Assembly: GCF_002836735.1 (NCBI RefSeq)
Contig: NZ_PJAS01000065.1
Location: 1 to 49,203, forward strand
Source of the DNA: Psychrobacter sp. 4Bb
GTDB taxonomy: Bacteria; Pseudomonadota; Gammaproteobacteria; Pseudomonadales; Moraxellaceae
Length of the DNA stretch: 49,203 bases
Reading direction: 5' to 3'
In this document: one piece after another, positions 33,110 through 42,391 of the stretch
Layout of the letters: the number at the start of each line of letters is the position of its first letter
How positions within the stretch are numbered: the stretch's first letter is position 1
Position numbers and translations under genes: made by a program
Notes under the pieces: model-generated
The model's database searches: none
The model's input: only the letters and a program-made list of their open reading frames with translations
What the model was told of the DNA's origin: nothing

Positions 33110-35164
33110 ATGTTAATCACAGAATTGGGTTATTTTGCCTTGCTAGCCGCCTTAATCTTGGCGATTTTGCAGGTGGTATTACCAACGATAGGCGTTATGC
33201 GTGACCATGTTGCTTGGCAGCGTTTGGCACCGAGTTTGGCATGGGCGCAGTTTGCTGCCATGATTTTTTCATTTGTTGCATTGATGGCAGGCTTTTATTT
33301 TAATGACTTTAGTCTCGTCTATGTCACGCAGCATTCTAATACCTTGCTGCCTTGGTATTATAAGTTATCAGCAACGTGGGGCGGACACGAAGGCTCGCTA
33401 CTGCTATGGATGACGATCATGGCCACGTGGTGCGCGCTGGTCTCCTATTTTAGCCGTGGCTTACCGTTGTCGATGCGCGCGCGGGTACTCGTGATATTGG
33501 CCGGTGTGCAGGTCATGATGCTAGCGATGCTGATTTTTACCTCGTCGCCATTTGATCGTACCTTGCCCAATCTGCCCGTAGATGGGGTAGATCTCAACCC
33601 ACTTTTGCAGGATTTTGGGCTGATCGTTCACCCACCGATGCTGTATATGGGTTATGTGGGCTTAGCGGTGCCATTTGCTTTTTGTATGGCGGCATTGTGG
33701 GAAGGGCGTTTGGATGCAGTATGGACACGTTGGTCGCGTCCATGGGCGCTAGCGGCTTGGGGGTTTTTGACCGTTGGTATCGCTCTTGGCTCTTGGTGGG
33801 CGTATTATGAGCTTGGCTGGGGCGGCTGGTGGTTTTGGGATCCTGTAGAAAACGCCTCACTGATGCCTTGGCTTGCCGGTTTAGCCTTGCTGCATTCGTT
33901 GGCAGTGACTGAGAAGCGCGGTGTCTTTAAAGCATGGACCATTATGCTGGCTATCTTTGCTTTTGCCTTAAGTCTCTTGGGTACTTTCCTTGTACGTTCA
34001 GGGGTTATTACCTCAGTGCATTCGTTTGCCGCTGACCCCACTCGTGGTCTGGTAATTTTAGTGATTCTTGGCATCATCGTCGGTGGTGGTTTGCTGATGT
34101 TTGCGCTGCGTGGCTGGCGTTTGACGATTGAAAGTCAGTATCAACTGGTTTCGCGTGAGTCATTTTTAGTCATTAACAACGTCATCATTTTGATTGCAAC
34201 GTTAGTGGTATTGCTTGGTACCCTCTATCCTATCATTGCCGACGCCTTTAGCTTGGGTCAGGTATCGGTAGGTCCTCCGTACTTTAATGCGCTATTTGTG
34301 CCTTTAACATGGCTATTGCTGGTTGCCATGGGTATGGGCTCCAATATCCGCTGGAAACAAGATAAGCGTCCATTGTTAGGCGTTGGTATGGTCATTGCGG
34401 CGAGCAGTCTAGTATTAGCTGCAGTCATCACTTACTTTGTCAGTCCATCTGCCATGCTTAATATTGGTGTAACACTAGCAGTAAGTTTTTGGGTACTGTT
34501 CTGGATGGTGGTTGATTTCAAAGACAAAACCAAAAATGCACCAAGCTTTTTGCAAGGCTTAAATAAGCTGCGTTTAAGCTACTGGGGTCAGCAAACGGCA
34601 CATATTGGTGTGATTGTAGCGGTCATCGGTGTTGCCTTTACCAGTACCTTGAGTATCGAGCGCGATGTGGCATTGAGTGTTGGCGAAACGGTCCATGTCC
34701 AAGGTTACGACTTCACCGTTAAAGGCTTCCGCGAAGTCAAAGGCAGTAACTATGATGCGACCCAAGCTGAGGTCGAAGTGAGTAAAGATAGCCGTGCTGT
34801 GACTACGTTATACCCTGAAAAACGCAATTACATTATTAGCATGATGCCAATGACCGAAGCAGCGATTGATGACAGTCTGATGCGTGATGTGTACGTCGCA
34901 CTTGGTGAACCTATAGCTGAAGGCAGTAATAAATGGGCCGTACGTATTTATGTGAAGCCATTGATTCGTTGGATATGGCTCGGCGCTATTATTATGGCAT
35001 TGGGTGGTCTGCTGAGTATGCTTGATAGGCGCTATCGTCTCAAAACATCCAAGACCCCTGCACAAATTGCAGCGAGTAAGTCAGGCTTTACGACGGTTAC
35101 TGATTTAGATGTTAAAAGCACTACTAATAACACGACACTAATAGGGGAGAAGCAAAATGACTAA
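33110..35164 (+). CDS. ccmF: CcmF, cytochrome c heme lyase subunit
   Basis: A 684-residue membrane protein with about 14 segments. The heme-handling tryptophan-rich motif WGGWWFWDP is at 237-245, and conserved histidine regions (SATWGGHEGSLLLW, LIVHPPMLYMGYVG, VHSFAADPTRG) are in place. Length is normal. With CcmG, CcmH and CcmI it forms the ligation module that attaches heme to CXXCH in the periplasm. Its stop overlaps ccmG by 8 nt. The heme-delivery genes ccmABCDE are absent here. Confidence 0.96.
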   Translation: MLITELGYFALLAALILAILQVVLPTIGVMRDHVAWQRLAPSLAWAQFAAMIFSFVALMAGFYFNDFSLVYVTQHSNTLLPWYYKLSATWGGHEGSLLLWMTIMATWCALVSYFSRGLPLSMRARVLVILAGVQVMMLAMLIFTSSPFDRTLPNLPVDGVDLNPLLQDFGLIVHPPMLYMGYVGLAVPFAFCMAALWEGRLDAVWTRWSRPWALAAWGFLTVGIALGSWWAYYELGWGGWWFWDPVENASLMPWLAGLALLHSLAVTEKRGVFKAWTIMLAIFAFALSLLGTFLVRSGVITSVHSFAADPTRGLVILVILGIIVGGGLLMFALRGWRLTIESQYQLVSRESFLVINNVIILIATLVVLLGTLYPIIADAFSLGQVSVGPPYFNALFVPLTWLLLVAMGMGSNIRWKQDKRPLLGVGMVIAASSLVLAAVITYFVSPSAMLNIGVTLAVSFWVLFWMVVDFKDKTKNAPSFLQGLNKLRLSYWGQQTAHIGVIVAVIGVAFTSTLSIERDVALSVGETVHVQGYDFTVKGFREVKGSNYDATQAEVEVSKDSRAVTTLYPEKRNYIISMMPMTEAAIDDSLMRDVYVALGEPIAEGSNKWAVRIYVKPLIRWIWLGAIIMALGGLLSMLDRRYRLKTSKTPAQIAASKSGFTTVTDLDVKSTTNNTTLIGEKQND

Positions 35165-35807
35165 GTCTAATCATTTTTCCGAGCAACCCCCTGAAACAAA
35201 AGGTAATCGAACAATGAAAAAAAGCCAAATTAGAATATGGTTTTTGATCCCGCTGATCATCTTTGCTGCTGTTATGGTTATGCTTTATTTTCGTTTGGGG
35301 CAGCCGACTGAAATCGTAACCAATACCGCGCTTGAACGCCCAGTACCAGCGTTTGAGCTGCCATTGTTGTCCGATACCAGTCGGATCATGACCAATGACA
35401 ACTTACCTGATGAGCCCTTTTTGATGAATATTTGGGGCTCTTGGTGCCCAACTTGCGTTATTGAGCATCCTTTTTTAATGCAATTAGAAGAGCGCGGAGT
35501 CAATTTGGTTGGTGTTAATTACAAAGATGACATCGGTGATGCGCTAGGATATTTAAATCGTGGCGGCGACCCATTCTCCATGTCTATTCAGGATTTGTCC
35601 GGCCAGTTTGCCTTGGACTTAGGGTTGACGGGTGCGCCTGAGACTTTCACTGTCGATGGTGAAGGCGTTATTCGCCAGCACATTGTTGGTGAGATTAACG
35701 AGAGTAACTGGCAAGATCGTATTGAGCCTTGCTTAACGGTACTCAATGATGCCAATGATAATAACGTCAGTCCAGATGCGATTCAGGTTGAAGAGGTGTG
35801 CAAATGA
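35157..35807 (+). CDS. ccmG: CcmG/DsbE thiol-disulfide oxidoreductase
   Basis: A 216-residue protein, membrane-anchored (about residues 23-42) with a periplasmic thioredoxin fold. The active site is GSWCPTC (Cys97 and Cys100) and the conserved GAPETFTVDGEGVI follows. The start overlaps ccmF and has GGGGAGA 6 nt upstream; a second ATG at 35214 is possible. It keeps apocytochrome cysteines reduced for heme attachment. The N-terminal cytoplasmic extension is a little long. Confidence 0.94.
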   Translation: MTKSNHFSEQPPETKGNRTMKKSQIRIWFLIPLIIFAAVMVMLYFRLGQPTEIVTNTALERPVPAFELPLLSDTSRIMTNDNLPDEPFLMNIWGSWCPTCVIEHPFLMQLEERGVNLVGVNYKDDIGDALGYLNRGGDPFSMSIQDLSGQFALDLGLTGAPETFTVDGEGVIRQHIVGEINESNWQDRIEPCLTVLNDANDNNVSPDAIQVEEVCK

Positions 35808-36367
35808 TAGCCCTTTCAATAAAGGCCGTTACGATAAAAGTAGCGAGCTTAATACTTGCCTGTCTCCTAAGTGTGACCAGCTATGCGGCGATTGACGTCT
35901 ATGATTTTGATTCTGTCCAACAAGAAGCACAATACCGAGGATTGATCGAAGAGCTACGTTGCCCGAAATGCCAAAACCAAAACTTGGCAGGTTCTGATGC
36001 ACCGATCGCTCAAGATTTAAAGCAAAAAACCTACGATATGGTAAAAGACGGTCGTAGTGATGGTGAGATTCGCGCTTATATGCAAGAGCGCTACGGCGAT
36101 TTTATCAGCTACAAGCCGCCTGTACGTCCATCGACATGGATTTTATGGTTTTTTCCGCCATTGCTACTGATCGTATTATTGATAGGGTGGTTTTGGCAAA
36201 GCCGTCGCCGCCAGCTGGTAGCGAGCGGTCAGAGTAGAGTGACGGTAGATAATACCGCCTCGGAGCTGACTGCCGCCGAAAAAGCCGAACTTGATCGTCT
36301 GCTATCGCGTGCCAATAGCACCGATAATGACGCTCATGACACCACAAGCCCCGAGGACAAAAAATGA
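35804..36367 (+). CDS. ccmH: CcmH (CycL-type) cytochrome c maturation protein
   Basis: A 187-residue protein with a signal/anchor at the N terminus, the redox motif LRCPKCQNQNL (Cys53 and Cys56), the conserved SDAPIAQDLKQKTYDMV helix, and a C-terminal membrane helix (TWILWFFPPLLLIVLLIGWFW). It reduces apocytochrome thiols together with CcmG. ATG 35804 has AAGAGG upstream and overlaps the ccmG stop (ATGA), so translation is coupled; a GTG two codons earlier was rejected. Confidence 0.94.
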   Translation: MIALSIKAVTIKVASLILACLLSVTSYAAIDVYDFDSVQQEAQYRGLIEELRCPKCQNQNLAGSDAPIAQDLKQKTYDMVKDGRSDGEIRAYMQERYGDFISYKPPVRPSTWILWFFPPLLLIVLLIGWFWQSRRRQLVASGQSRVTVDNTASELTAAEKAELDRLLSRANSTDNDAHDTTSPEDKK

Positions 36368-37644
36368 CCATATTCTCTACTTTTGGCTTATTTATTGCCC
36401 TAAGCTTATTTATTGCACTGATACTAGCCCTCATCGTTATCATGCCATGGTTGCGAGCGTCACGCTTACGAGAGAAACCTGTCGATAACCAGTTACTAGA
36501 TATCAATATCGCCGTTTTTCGTGAGCGTTTGATAGAATTACAGTCCGATAAAGACAATGGCACGATTGATGACGCCCATTATCAAAATCAAAAAACGGAG
36601 CTTGAGCGTCAGCTATTGGATGCTCAGCGTGAAGTAACACCTATGGTCGCACCTGGTATCAAGATCCGTTTGATTATCATGGTATGGGTGCCAGTACTTG
36701 CAGGATTGGCTTACTTTTTGGTTGGTGACCGTACACCGGTGTTTGACTTGTGGACAGCAGAAGATAAAGTTGCCCAAGTAGCCGATGATTTATTAACCGG
36801 TAAGATTGACCAGCCACCAGCTTGGGCGATTGAAGATGGTACGCAATTAATCAGCGCGATGCAGACCAACGTTTATCGTCATGCCGATGATCCTGATCGC
36901 TGGATGCGTTTGTCAGAGCTGTTTTTATCGCTTGAAGCTACCGACTCAGCGATTGAAGCTTTGTCACGCGCTTACCGTCTGTCACCAGACAATGAAGAGA
37001 TTGCGACCACTTATGCGCAGATTAGCTTTTTTGCCAATAAAGGTCAGCTTGATGCCAGTAGCCGCCGTGTATTACAAGATGTCCTTGCCAAAAATCCACA
37101 GCATGAAGGTGCGCAGATGCTAATGGCAATGGGTGAGGCACGTGGTAGTAACTTTGCAGAAGCGCAAGGTTGGATTAAGCGTTTACGTGAGAGCATCGCT
37201 GCCAAACCAGGTGACCATAGTAAAGCGCTAGCGAGCCTTGATGAGCTAAGTGCTAATGTCATCGAGCAAGAGCAGCAAGCCGCGCAAGGTATCGAAGTTA
37301 CCGTCTCTATTGATGCGAGTCTATTACCATTGGTTAAAGCCAATGATGTGTTGTTTGTAGCGATACGTGATGTGAAAGGGGGCCCTCCGTTTGCCGCCAA
37401 ACGTTTACCTATTAGTATCATCAAGCAAGGTAAAGCCAGTATCCGTTTAAGCGATCTTGATGCGATGATGCCAGAACGCACGTTACAATCTGCCCGTAGC
37501 GACAAAACTCAGTTAGCAGTCGTTGCTCGTGTTAGCCATAGTGGGACTGCGTCCGCAGAGTCGGGTGATCTATCAGGTAACCCAGTAGTGATTAGCGCTG
37601 AACAGACTCAAGTTAATATTGAAATCAATCAACAGATCCCTTAA
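36364..37644 (+). CDS. ccmI: CcmI, apocytochrome c chaperone with TPR repeats
   Basis: A 426-residue protein. Two membrane helices at the N terminus (about 6-28 and 95-120) bracket a cytoplasmic coiled loop (VFRERLIELQSDKDNGTIDD). The periplasmic part has TPR helices (DDPDRWMRLSELFLSLEAT, then DSAIEALSRAYRLSPDNEEI) and a C-terminal beta domain (GPPFAAKRLPI). It presents apocytochrome to CcmF/CcmH. The start overlaps ccmH (ATGA), completing a tight four-gene operon. Confidence 0.93.
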   Translation: MTIFSTFGLFIALSLFIALILALIVIMPWLRASRLREKPVDNQLLDINIAVFRERLIELQSDKDNGTIDDAHYQNQKTELERQLLDAQREVTPMVAPGIKIRLIIMVWVPVLAGLAYFLVGDRTPVFDLWTAEDKVAQVADDLLTGKIDQPPAWAIEDGTQLISAMQTNVYRHADDPDRWMRLSELFLSLEATDSAIEALSRAYRLSPDNEEIATTYAQISFFANKGQLDASSRRVLQDVLAKNPQHEGAQMLMAMGEARGSNFAEAQGWIKRLRESIAAKPGDHSKALASLDELSANVIEQEQQAAQGIEVTVSIDASLLPLVKANDVLFVAIRDVKGGPPFAAKRLPISIIKQGKASIRLSDLDAMMPERTLQSARSDKTQLAVVARVSHSGTASAESGDLSGNPVVISAEQTQVNIEINQQIP

Positions 37645-38109
37645 CAAATGATTATTACAGTAAGTTTCATAATACTAGAACCGTATGTAGGACAGCTTTT
37701 GAAAGTGGTGCTATCAATAGCTGTATAACCTATTAGTAAAGAAGTAAAAAACGGCTATGGTGTTTTGCTAGTGAAATAATTGGACGGATGACTATAGAAA
37801 GTCTTGATTAAACATAACAGACAGCTCATTTTCAGCTTCCCGCAGAAGAGGTATATGGCTTAATAACTCTACTAAAGACTTTTTAACAGTGGGACCATGA
37901 GTAAATACGGTGGCAAAGGTTTGCTTGCTGCTCACTATTTAGAATTAGTACCGCACAGGCAACCATGCCTCGAATGAATTCTTAGTTATCTATCCCTATC
38001 TGAGTATCCCGCGTTTCAGCTATGGTCCGCGTAGCTTGTTTTTACATCAGTATTGTTAGCTCTAGCAGTGATAATGAATATATTCACTGTCAGATAACTT
38101 TGGTTTAAT
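37645..38109. other. intergenic region between ccmI and the TSUP gene
   Basis: No gene is recognised in 465 bp between two convergent genes. There are no strong terminator hairpins. A short minus-strand stretch (FIRGMVACAVLILNSEQQ, about 37950-38010) reads like a protein but is broken by stops, so it may be a relic. Confidence 0.4.
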
Positions 38110-38874
38110 TTAAAACAGAATCATGACGTTTTGGACAATCATCACTACGCCACTAATGACCATTAATAGGATCAGCATCACTCTAAACTGCTTGATATTC
38201 ATACCTGCTAAAAAGCGCTTACCAATGATGTTGCCAACCACAGCACCAAGCCCTAAAGCAAAGCCATAAATCCAAAGATTGGCAGTCAATACGCCAAAAA
38301 AAGTATAACTACCAATCTGAGCCAATCCTACAAAGAATGAATTAGCTGTTTTAGTAGCGATTAAATCTTCTTTTTGTAATCCCGTATTCATATAGAAAGG
38401 ATTGAGCACAGGACCCAAACCGCCGACGAGTGTGCTAATGAACGCCGTAATAAAACCTAAAGGCACAAACCCCAGTTTAGGCATATTAAAAGATTTTTCT
38501 ACTTTGCCAAAACGATACTGCAAGACGGTAGATATCAAAAATGCACCCACTAATAACTGAATCCAGCTCCCATCAAGACGGCTAAATAATAATGCAGCTA
38601 ACCACGCACCAACGATAGCGCTTGGCGCATAATACTTTATTAGCGACCAGTCGATATGATGCCAAAATAAATAAAGACGTGAAGGGCGACTAATGAAATT
38701 ACCTAAATTAATCACGGGTGGCGCAGCCGAGATCCCTATCAGCGCAGAGGTGACAGGTATAAGTAAAAGTGCACCGCCACCTCCTGATATGGTGGAAATC
38801 ACAAAAGCAATCATACCCGCCAAAAACAGCCCTGCAAGATGCCAATTAGGAATTGCTTGTAAAATATCGAGCAC
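38110..38874 (-). CDS. TSUP (TauE/SafE) family permease
   Basis: A 254-residue membrane protein with about eight segments and the family features FVISTISGGGGALLLIPV near the start and AFISTLVGGLGPVLNPFYM in the middle, the two related half-repeats. It starts at GTG 38874 with GGAG about 9 nt upstream. TSUP proteins export or import sulfur-containing or organic anions; the substrate is not evident. It is convergent with the ccm operon and not clearly part of the copper system. Confidence 0.88.
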   Translation of the reverse strand: MLDILQAIPNWHLAGLFLAGMIAFVISTISGGGGALLLIPVTSALIGISAAPPVINLGNFISRPSRLYLFWHHIDWSLIKYYAPSAIVGAWLAALLFSRLDGSWIQLLVGAFLISTVLQYRFGKVEKSFNMPKLGFVPLGFITAFISTLVGGLGPVLNPFYMNTGLQKEDLIATKTANSFFVGLAQIGSYTFFGVLTANLWIYGFALGLGAVVGNIIGKRFLAGMNIKQFRVMLILLMVISGVVMIVQNVMILF

Positions 38875-38949
38875 GGCTAAGCTCCAACATTAACAGAAGG
38901 GAACGAGATTGTTTTAGAGCTATATCCTATCTAAAGTCACCATAAAACG

Positions 38950-39090
38950 TTACCTGAAGAGCAAGATGCCAAGCGTGCCAAAAATGAGCTCATACAGTTT
39001 GCTACTGATCATGGTCATAAACTTGCTGCGTTCTACGTAGAGAATGGGTCAGGGGCAAAGCTAGTACATCCAAAGCTGATAGCTATCATA
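38950..39090 (+). pseudogene. 5' fragment of a serine resolvase gene, cut by IS982
   Basis: The frame reads EEQDAKRAKNELIQFATDHG, then HKLAAFYVENGSGAKLVHPK, closely matching the second resolvase relic at 47868-48000. It lacks the N-terminal catalytic serine portion and stops at the IS982 target duplication. Past the element only ITKEAK and a stop remain, so the gene was already damaged or fused before the insertion. Confidence 0.75.
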
Positions 39091-40116
39091 ACCCCAGTTC
39101 GGGATAAGCCACATTGTAACTCATTGATACTATTTACAATGTTGCTACCTGTCCCTGCTGAGGCATATTTTTGATGGTGGGTTTATAGGGAAACCAGCAA
39201 TAAGCAATCAAACCTGACAGCAAGTTTGTGATAAACCCCGTGACACTACGATGGCGTGAGTGTTCAATTTGACACAAGTTTTTAAGCTCTCCAAACACCG
39301 TTTCAACCAAAGAGCGATGATTGAGTAGTACCTCATCCATAGGCTCAAGTAATTGGGGTTTCATATGACGCCGAAGTTTGGTTATCAACGTGGTATCACT
39401 GTGTTTTGTGAGCCACGCGTTTAGGGCTTTACTGATATAGCCTCTATCCCCAAACACCTTGCCAAACACAGGCGTTGCCATATCCTTAACAGGCGCTCTG
39501 TCATCCGTATTACCCGCAGTGACTTTAACAGATACAAGCTCGCCCTTATGATTGATAATGGCGTGCAGCTTAAAGCCATAGAACCAGCCCATGCTGCTTT
39601 TGCCTCGGGTTGCAAGTCCCTTAAAGACTTTATGACGGTAGATACGCTTGTTATGACAAACTGCTATCTTGGTTGAATCAATATAGCTGATACCCGTACA
39701 GTCGCCCATCATGCTTTGCAAGTAGCTGCACAGTGGTATGATACTGCGCGGCACAAGCTCTATAAATCGCGAGTAGCTCGGCAGATTTGGAAACTCCCGT
39801 TTCATCATGCCAAGCATGTGATGGTAGTAAAAAGACTTAAACTGTCGATACCGCAGTTGATGAAACAGTACCAAGATGGTCATAATCTCTGCTACACTTA
39901 TCTGGCATGCTCTTAGCCGTTGACGGCCCGTTGCGATTAAATGAGCGTCAAACTCAGGTTTGAATTGCTAATAAAAGTCGTCAATATGGCAGTATAGTTC
40001 GGTTAGGTTGTCCATGTAAGAAGTCCTTGTTGTGAAGTTTGTCTTGGTAAACTTACTTTAGCAACTTTGGACTTCTTTTTTTATCTTTTTTTTGAGCGCT
40101 TATCCCGAACTGGGGT
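39091..40116 (-). mobile_element. IS982-family insertion sequence
   Basis: The element is 1,026 bp with terminal inverted repeats ACCCCAGTTCGGGATAAGC (39091-39109) and its complement (40098-40116), flanked by an exact 7-bp duplication TATCATA (39084-39090 and 40117-40123). Its transposase frame has a premature stop, so it is probably not autonomous. It landed inside a resolvase relic. Confidence 0.93.
39134..40015 (-). pseudogene. IS982 transposase interrupted by an amber codon
   Basis: The full frame would run from ATG 40015 (MDNLTELYCHIDDFY) to the stop at 39134, about 293 codons. Codon 16 is TAG (39970-39968), where related proteins have a coding triplet. After it the frame continues without damage through a DDE transposase: GISYIDSTKIAVCHNKR, GNTDDRAPVKDMA, FGDRGYISKALNAWL and SLVETVFGELKNLCQIEHSR. 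Internal initiation at ATG 39883 would give 249 residues but lose the N-terminal domain. Suppression or an assembly error at one base could also explain it. Confidence 0.85.
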
Positions 40117-40140
40117 TATCATAACTAAAGAAGCGAAGTA

Positions 40141-40260
40141 ATACTCAAATACTCAAATACTCAAATACTCAAATACTCAAATACTCAAATACTCAAATAC
40201 TCAAATACTCAAATACTCAAATACTCAAATACTCAAATACTCAAATACTCAAATACTCAA
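40141..40260. repeat. fifteen perfect copies of the 8-bp repeat ATACTCAA
   Basis: Exactly 120 bp consist of ATACTCAA repeated 15 times without a mismatch. It begins 24 bp after the IS982 end, next to the severed resolvase relic. An octamer repeat of this purity implies ongoing slippage and variable copy number. It is not within a credible gene. Confidence 0.98.
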
Positions 40261-40501
40261 AATCATTTTGACTATCTGTATCAAGGCTTGTCAAATTACA
40301 ATGGTCTGTTATCAGCAGTTCCTTTTATACAGTCTGTTTTAAGTAGTTTATTAGCGTAAATAGGGTCAAGAAAAATATTGATTACGTTTTAGGCTATGGT
40401 ATTTCAGCCGAATCTCTTATAGCCGAATCATCATCGCAACGATGATATTTATACCAGATTGATTATCAAAGTAGGCTTCCCTGCATATAGCAGGGTCTGT
40501 T

Positions 40502-42085
40502 CTACCTATTCAATTCATCTGTCTCATCTTTAAAGGTCTCTACAACGACAGAGAAAATATCGTCCCAAACCTCATCATTTGTTAAAAATGGATAATCCTT
40601 AAGTAACTTATTACTTTTAGCACCCTTATTTTGCAGCATACTGCGAATGATTCTATCGGCATAGCTGTTGGGCATCTCAACAATCTCTTTTATCGCCAGT
40701 CGTGCATGGTCATGCTTTCTTAGGTACTGTGACTCGTTATGCATCTCTTTTTCAATAACATGAGCAATCAGTCCTGATAAGTACTGAACGTGAGGCGTTA
40801 GATCCATAAAGCGCCATGCAGGTTGAATCAGGTGAGTATTTCCAAAATTTAAGTTTGAGCGAATACCATCAGGGTAGGTAACTGCCTTTTTATCAAAGCT
40901 GTAATGATCACGGATTTGCTTCATAAGCGGCACAGAGACACGGTCTAAAATCTTATCATAGGCATGACGGTCTGAGGGATGCTCAGCAATGGCTTGTGAT
41001 ATAGGTAGGATAATCGGCTCATGAATGACCTGGTCTCGTCTGAGGACATCATTAATCAAAAAGCGATGTACGCGGCCATTGCCATCCGCCAGCGGATGAA
41101 TATATACAAAAGCAAAGGAGGCAACAGCACTACGCATCAGTGCTGACTGTCCCTCAGTCTTTTCCATAAATACCTGTAACCCTGCTAGCTTGTTAGCAAT
41201 GTCATCAGCTGGTGGAGCAATATAATGCACAATTTCTTTAAAGCCATTCACCTGAGTGTGCGACACAAAAACTGGTGATTGACGGACACCATACTGCTGG
41301 ATAACCGTTTTGCTACCGAGTATCTCTTGTTGCAGCTCTGCTAGTGATTCAGGATCAAGCGGAATGTCACCGGTGCCGGTACGCCGTGCCATCACATCGG
41401 CAAAACGTTCAATGCGTTTTAATTCTTTTCCCTCACCTTCTATGGTAAAGCTGGCTTTACTCTCTCGTAATGTCATCCATACGGAGGCACGCATCAGTAA
41501 GTCTTGCCCAAATTCATCGTTAAGTTTGTCAACCATCATGGCAATATCGAGTGCAGCTGCTTGCGTAAAGGCCTCTGTTTTCACCAGTATCGGACAGAAA
41601 TGACGGGTTCCTGCTAGATTGTCATTGATACGCCAACGAGCATTCTTGATGACATGCGCAGGGCTTGAAGTAACCTGCTTCTTAGCATCTAAAGCGTCCA
41701 CATAGTTACCGCCTAAATTACTCGGTACTGCTAACTGCTGACCCATGAGCCATTCATACAAGAAAGCCATTCTACGGGCATAGCTGCCTGTGGGCTCAGC
41801 GTTTACCCATGCTTGTACATCATCAGCCCCTATCTGCTCAAACAGACGAGTCAGTAACTCTAAACTCAGTACTTCATGACGCATGTGAAATTGTAAGTGC
41901 GCAATGATTGTGTCCAGTGGACGCGCGGTTTCCTGATAAGCGTTATGAATGACGTCACCGTCTTTATAGGTTTGTCTGCGCCCACCGATACTACTGCTGA
42001 CATATAAAGGGGCAGCCAGCTCGATGCTTGCATGACGGATAAGCCATGCTGCGCCAATAGGGTCTGAGGTAGGGGTGTTCATCAT
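40502..42085 (-). CDS. Fic-domain protein (class II, predicted AMP transferase)
   Basis: A 527-residue protein. The Fic core motif HPLADGNGRVHR is at 330-341, with the catalytic His and phosphate-binding Gly-Asn-Gly-Arg. The inhibitory motif SFTIEGE (Ser212 to Glu216-Gly217) lies before the Fic domain, as in class II enzymes that restrain themselves. A large C-terminal helical and winged-helix-like region follows. Such proteins transfer AMP to targets, often stress or replication enzymes. It is a single gene preceded by about 300 bp of AT-rich sequence. The target and any link to the neighbouring recombinase are unknown. Confidence 0.9.
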   Translation of the reverse strand: MMNTPTSDPIGAAWLIRHASIELAAPLYVSSSIGGRRQTYKDGDVIHNAYQETARPLDTIIAHLQFHMRHEVLSLELLTRLFEQIGADDVQAWVNAEPTGSYARRMAFLYEWLMGQQLAVPSNLGGNYVDALDAKKQVTSSPAHVIKNARWRINDNLAGTRHFCPILVKTEAFTQAAALDIAMMVDKLNDEFGQDLLMRASVWMTLRESKASFTIEGEGKELKRIERFADVMARRTGTGDIPLDPESLAELQQEILGSKTVIQQYGVRQSPVFVSHTQVNGFKEIVHYIAPPADDIANKLAGLQVFMEKTEGQSALMRSAVASFAFVYIHPLADGNGRVHRFLINDVLRRDQVIHEPIILPISQAIAEHPSDRHAYDKILDRVSVPLMKQIRDHYSFDKKAVTYPDGIRSNLNFGNTHLIQPAWRFMDLTPHVQYLSGLIAHVIEKEMHNESQYLRKHDHARLAIKEIVEMPNSYADRIIRSMLQNKGAKSNKLLKDYPFLTNDEVWDDIFSVVVETFKDETDELNR

Positions 42086-42391
42086 GAGTGGCTCAAGCGA
42101 TTATAGATAAGCCATTTTGCAGAAAAGCGATTATGAATGCAATATAATGATTATAATGAAGCCTCAATGCATTAAATCGATTTTTATATGACGCTGTGAT
42201 GTCTTTAGATAAAGATCGAGGGGCGTTTTAAGTGGGCATAATTGAACGAAATTGAATGATGAAAATACACCGTTTTTAACACAGATACGTAGTAATAGAG
42301 TACCTATTTCTGCAAATAAAGCCTTCTTGCCTCGCGTGTAATGCCTTATATATCAGCTGTTTATGAACAAAAATAAAATAAAATACCTCAG
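42086..42391. other. intergenic region between the Fic and recombinase genes
   Basis: These 306 bp probably carry the fic promoter (minus strand) near 42100-42200. They show no gene, no strong hairpin and no repeats worth naming. Confidence 0.4.

Noticed and set aside
40141..40260. Octamer array as CRISPR or plasmid iterons
   Set aside because: The 8-bp units have no spacers, are too short for iterons and have no rep gene beside them.
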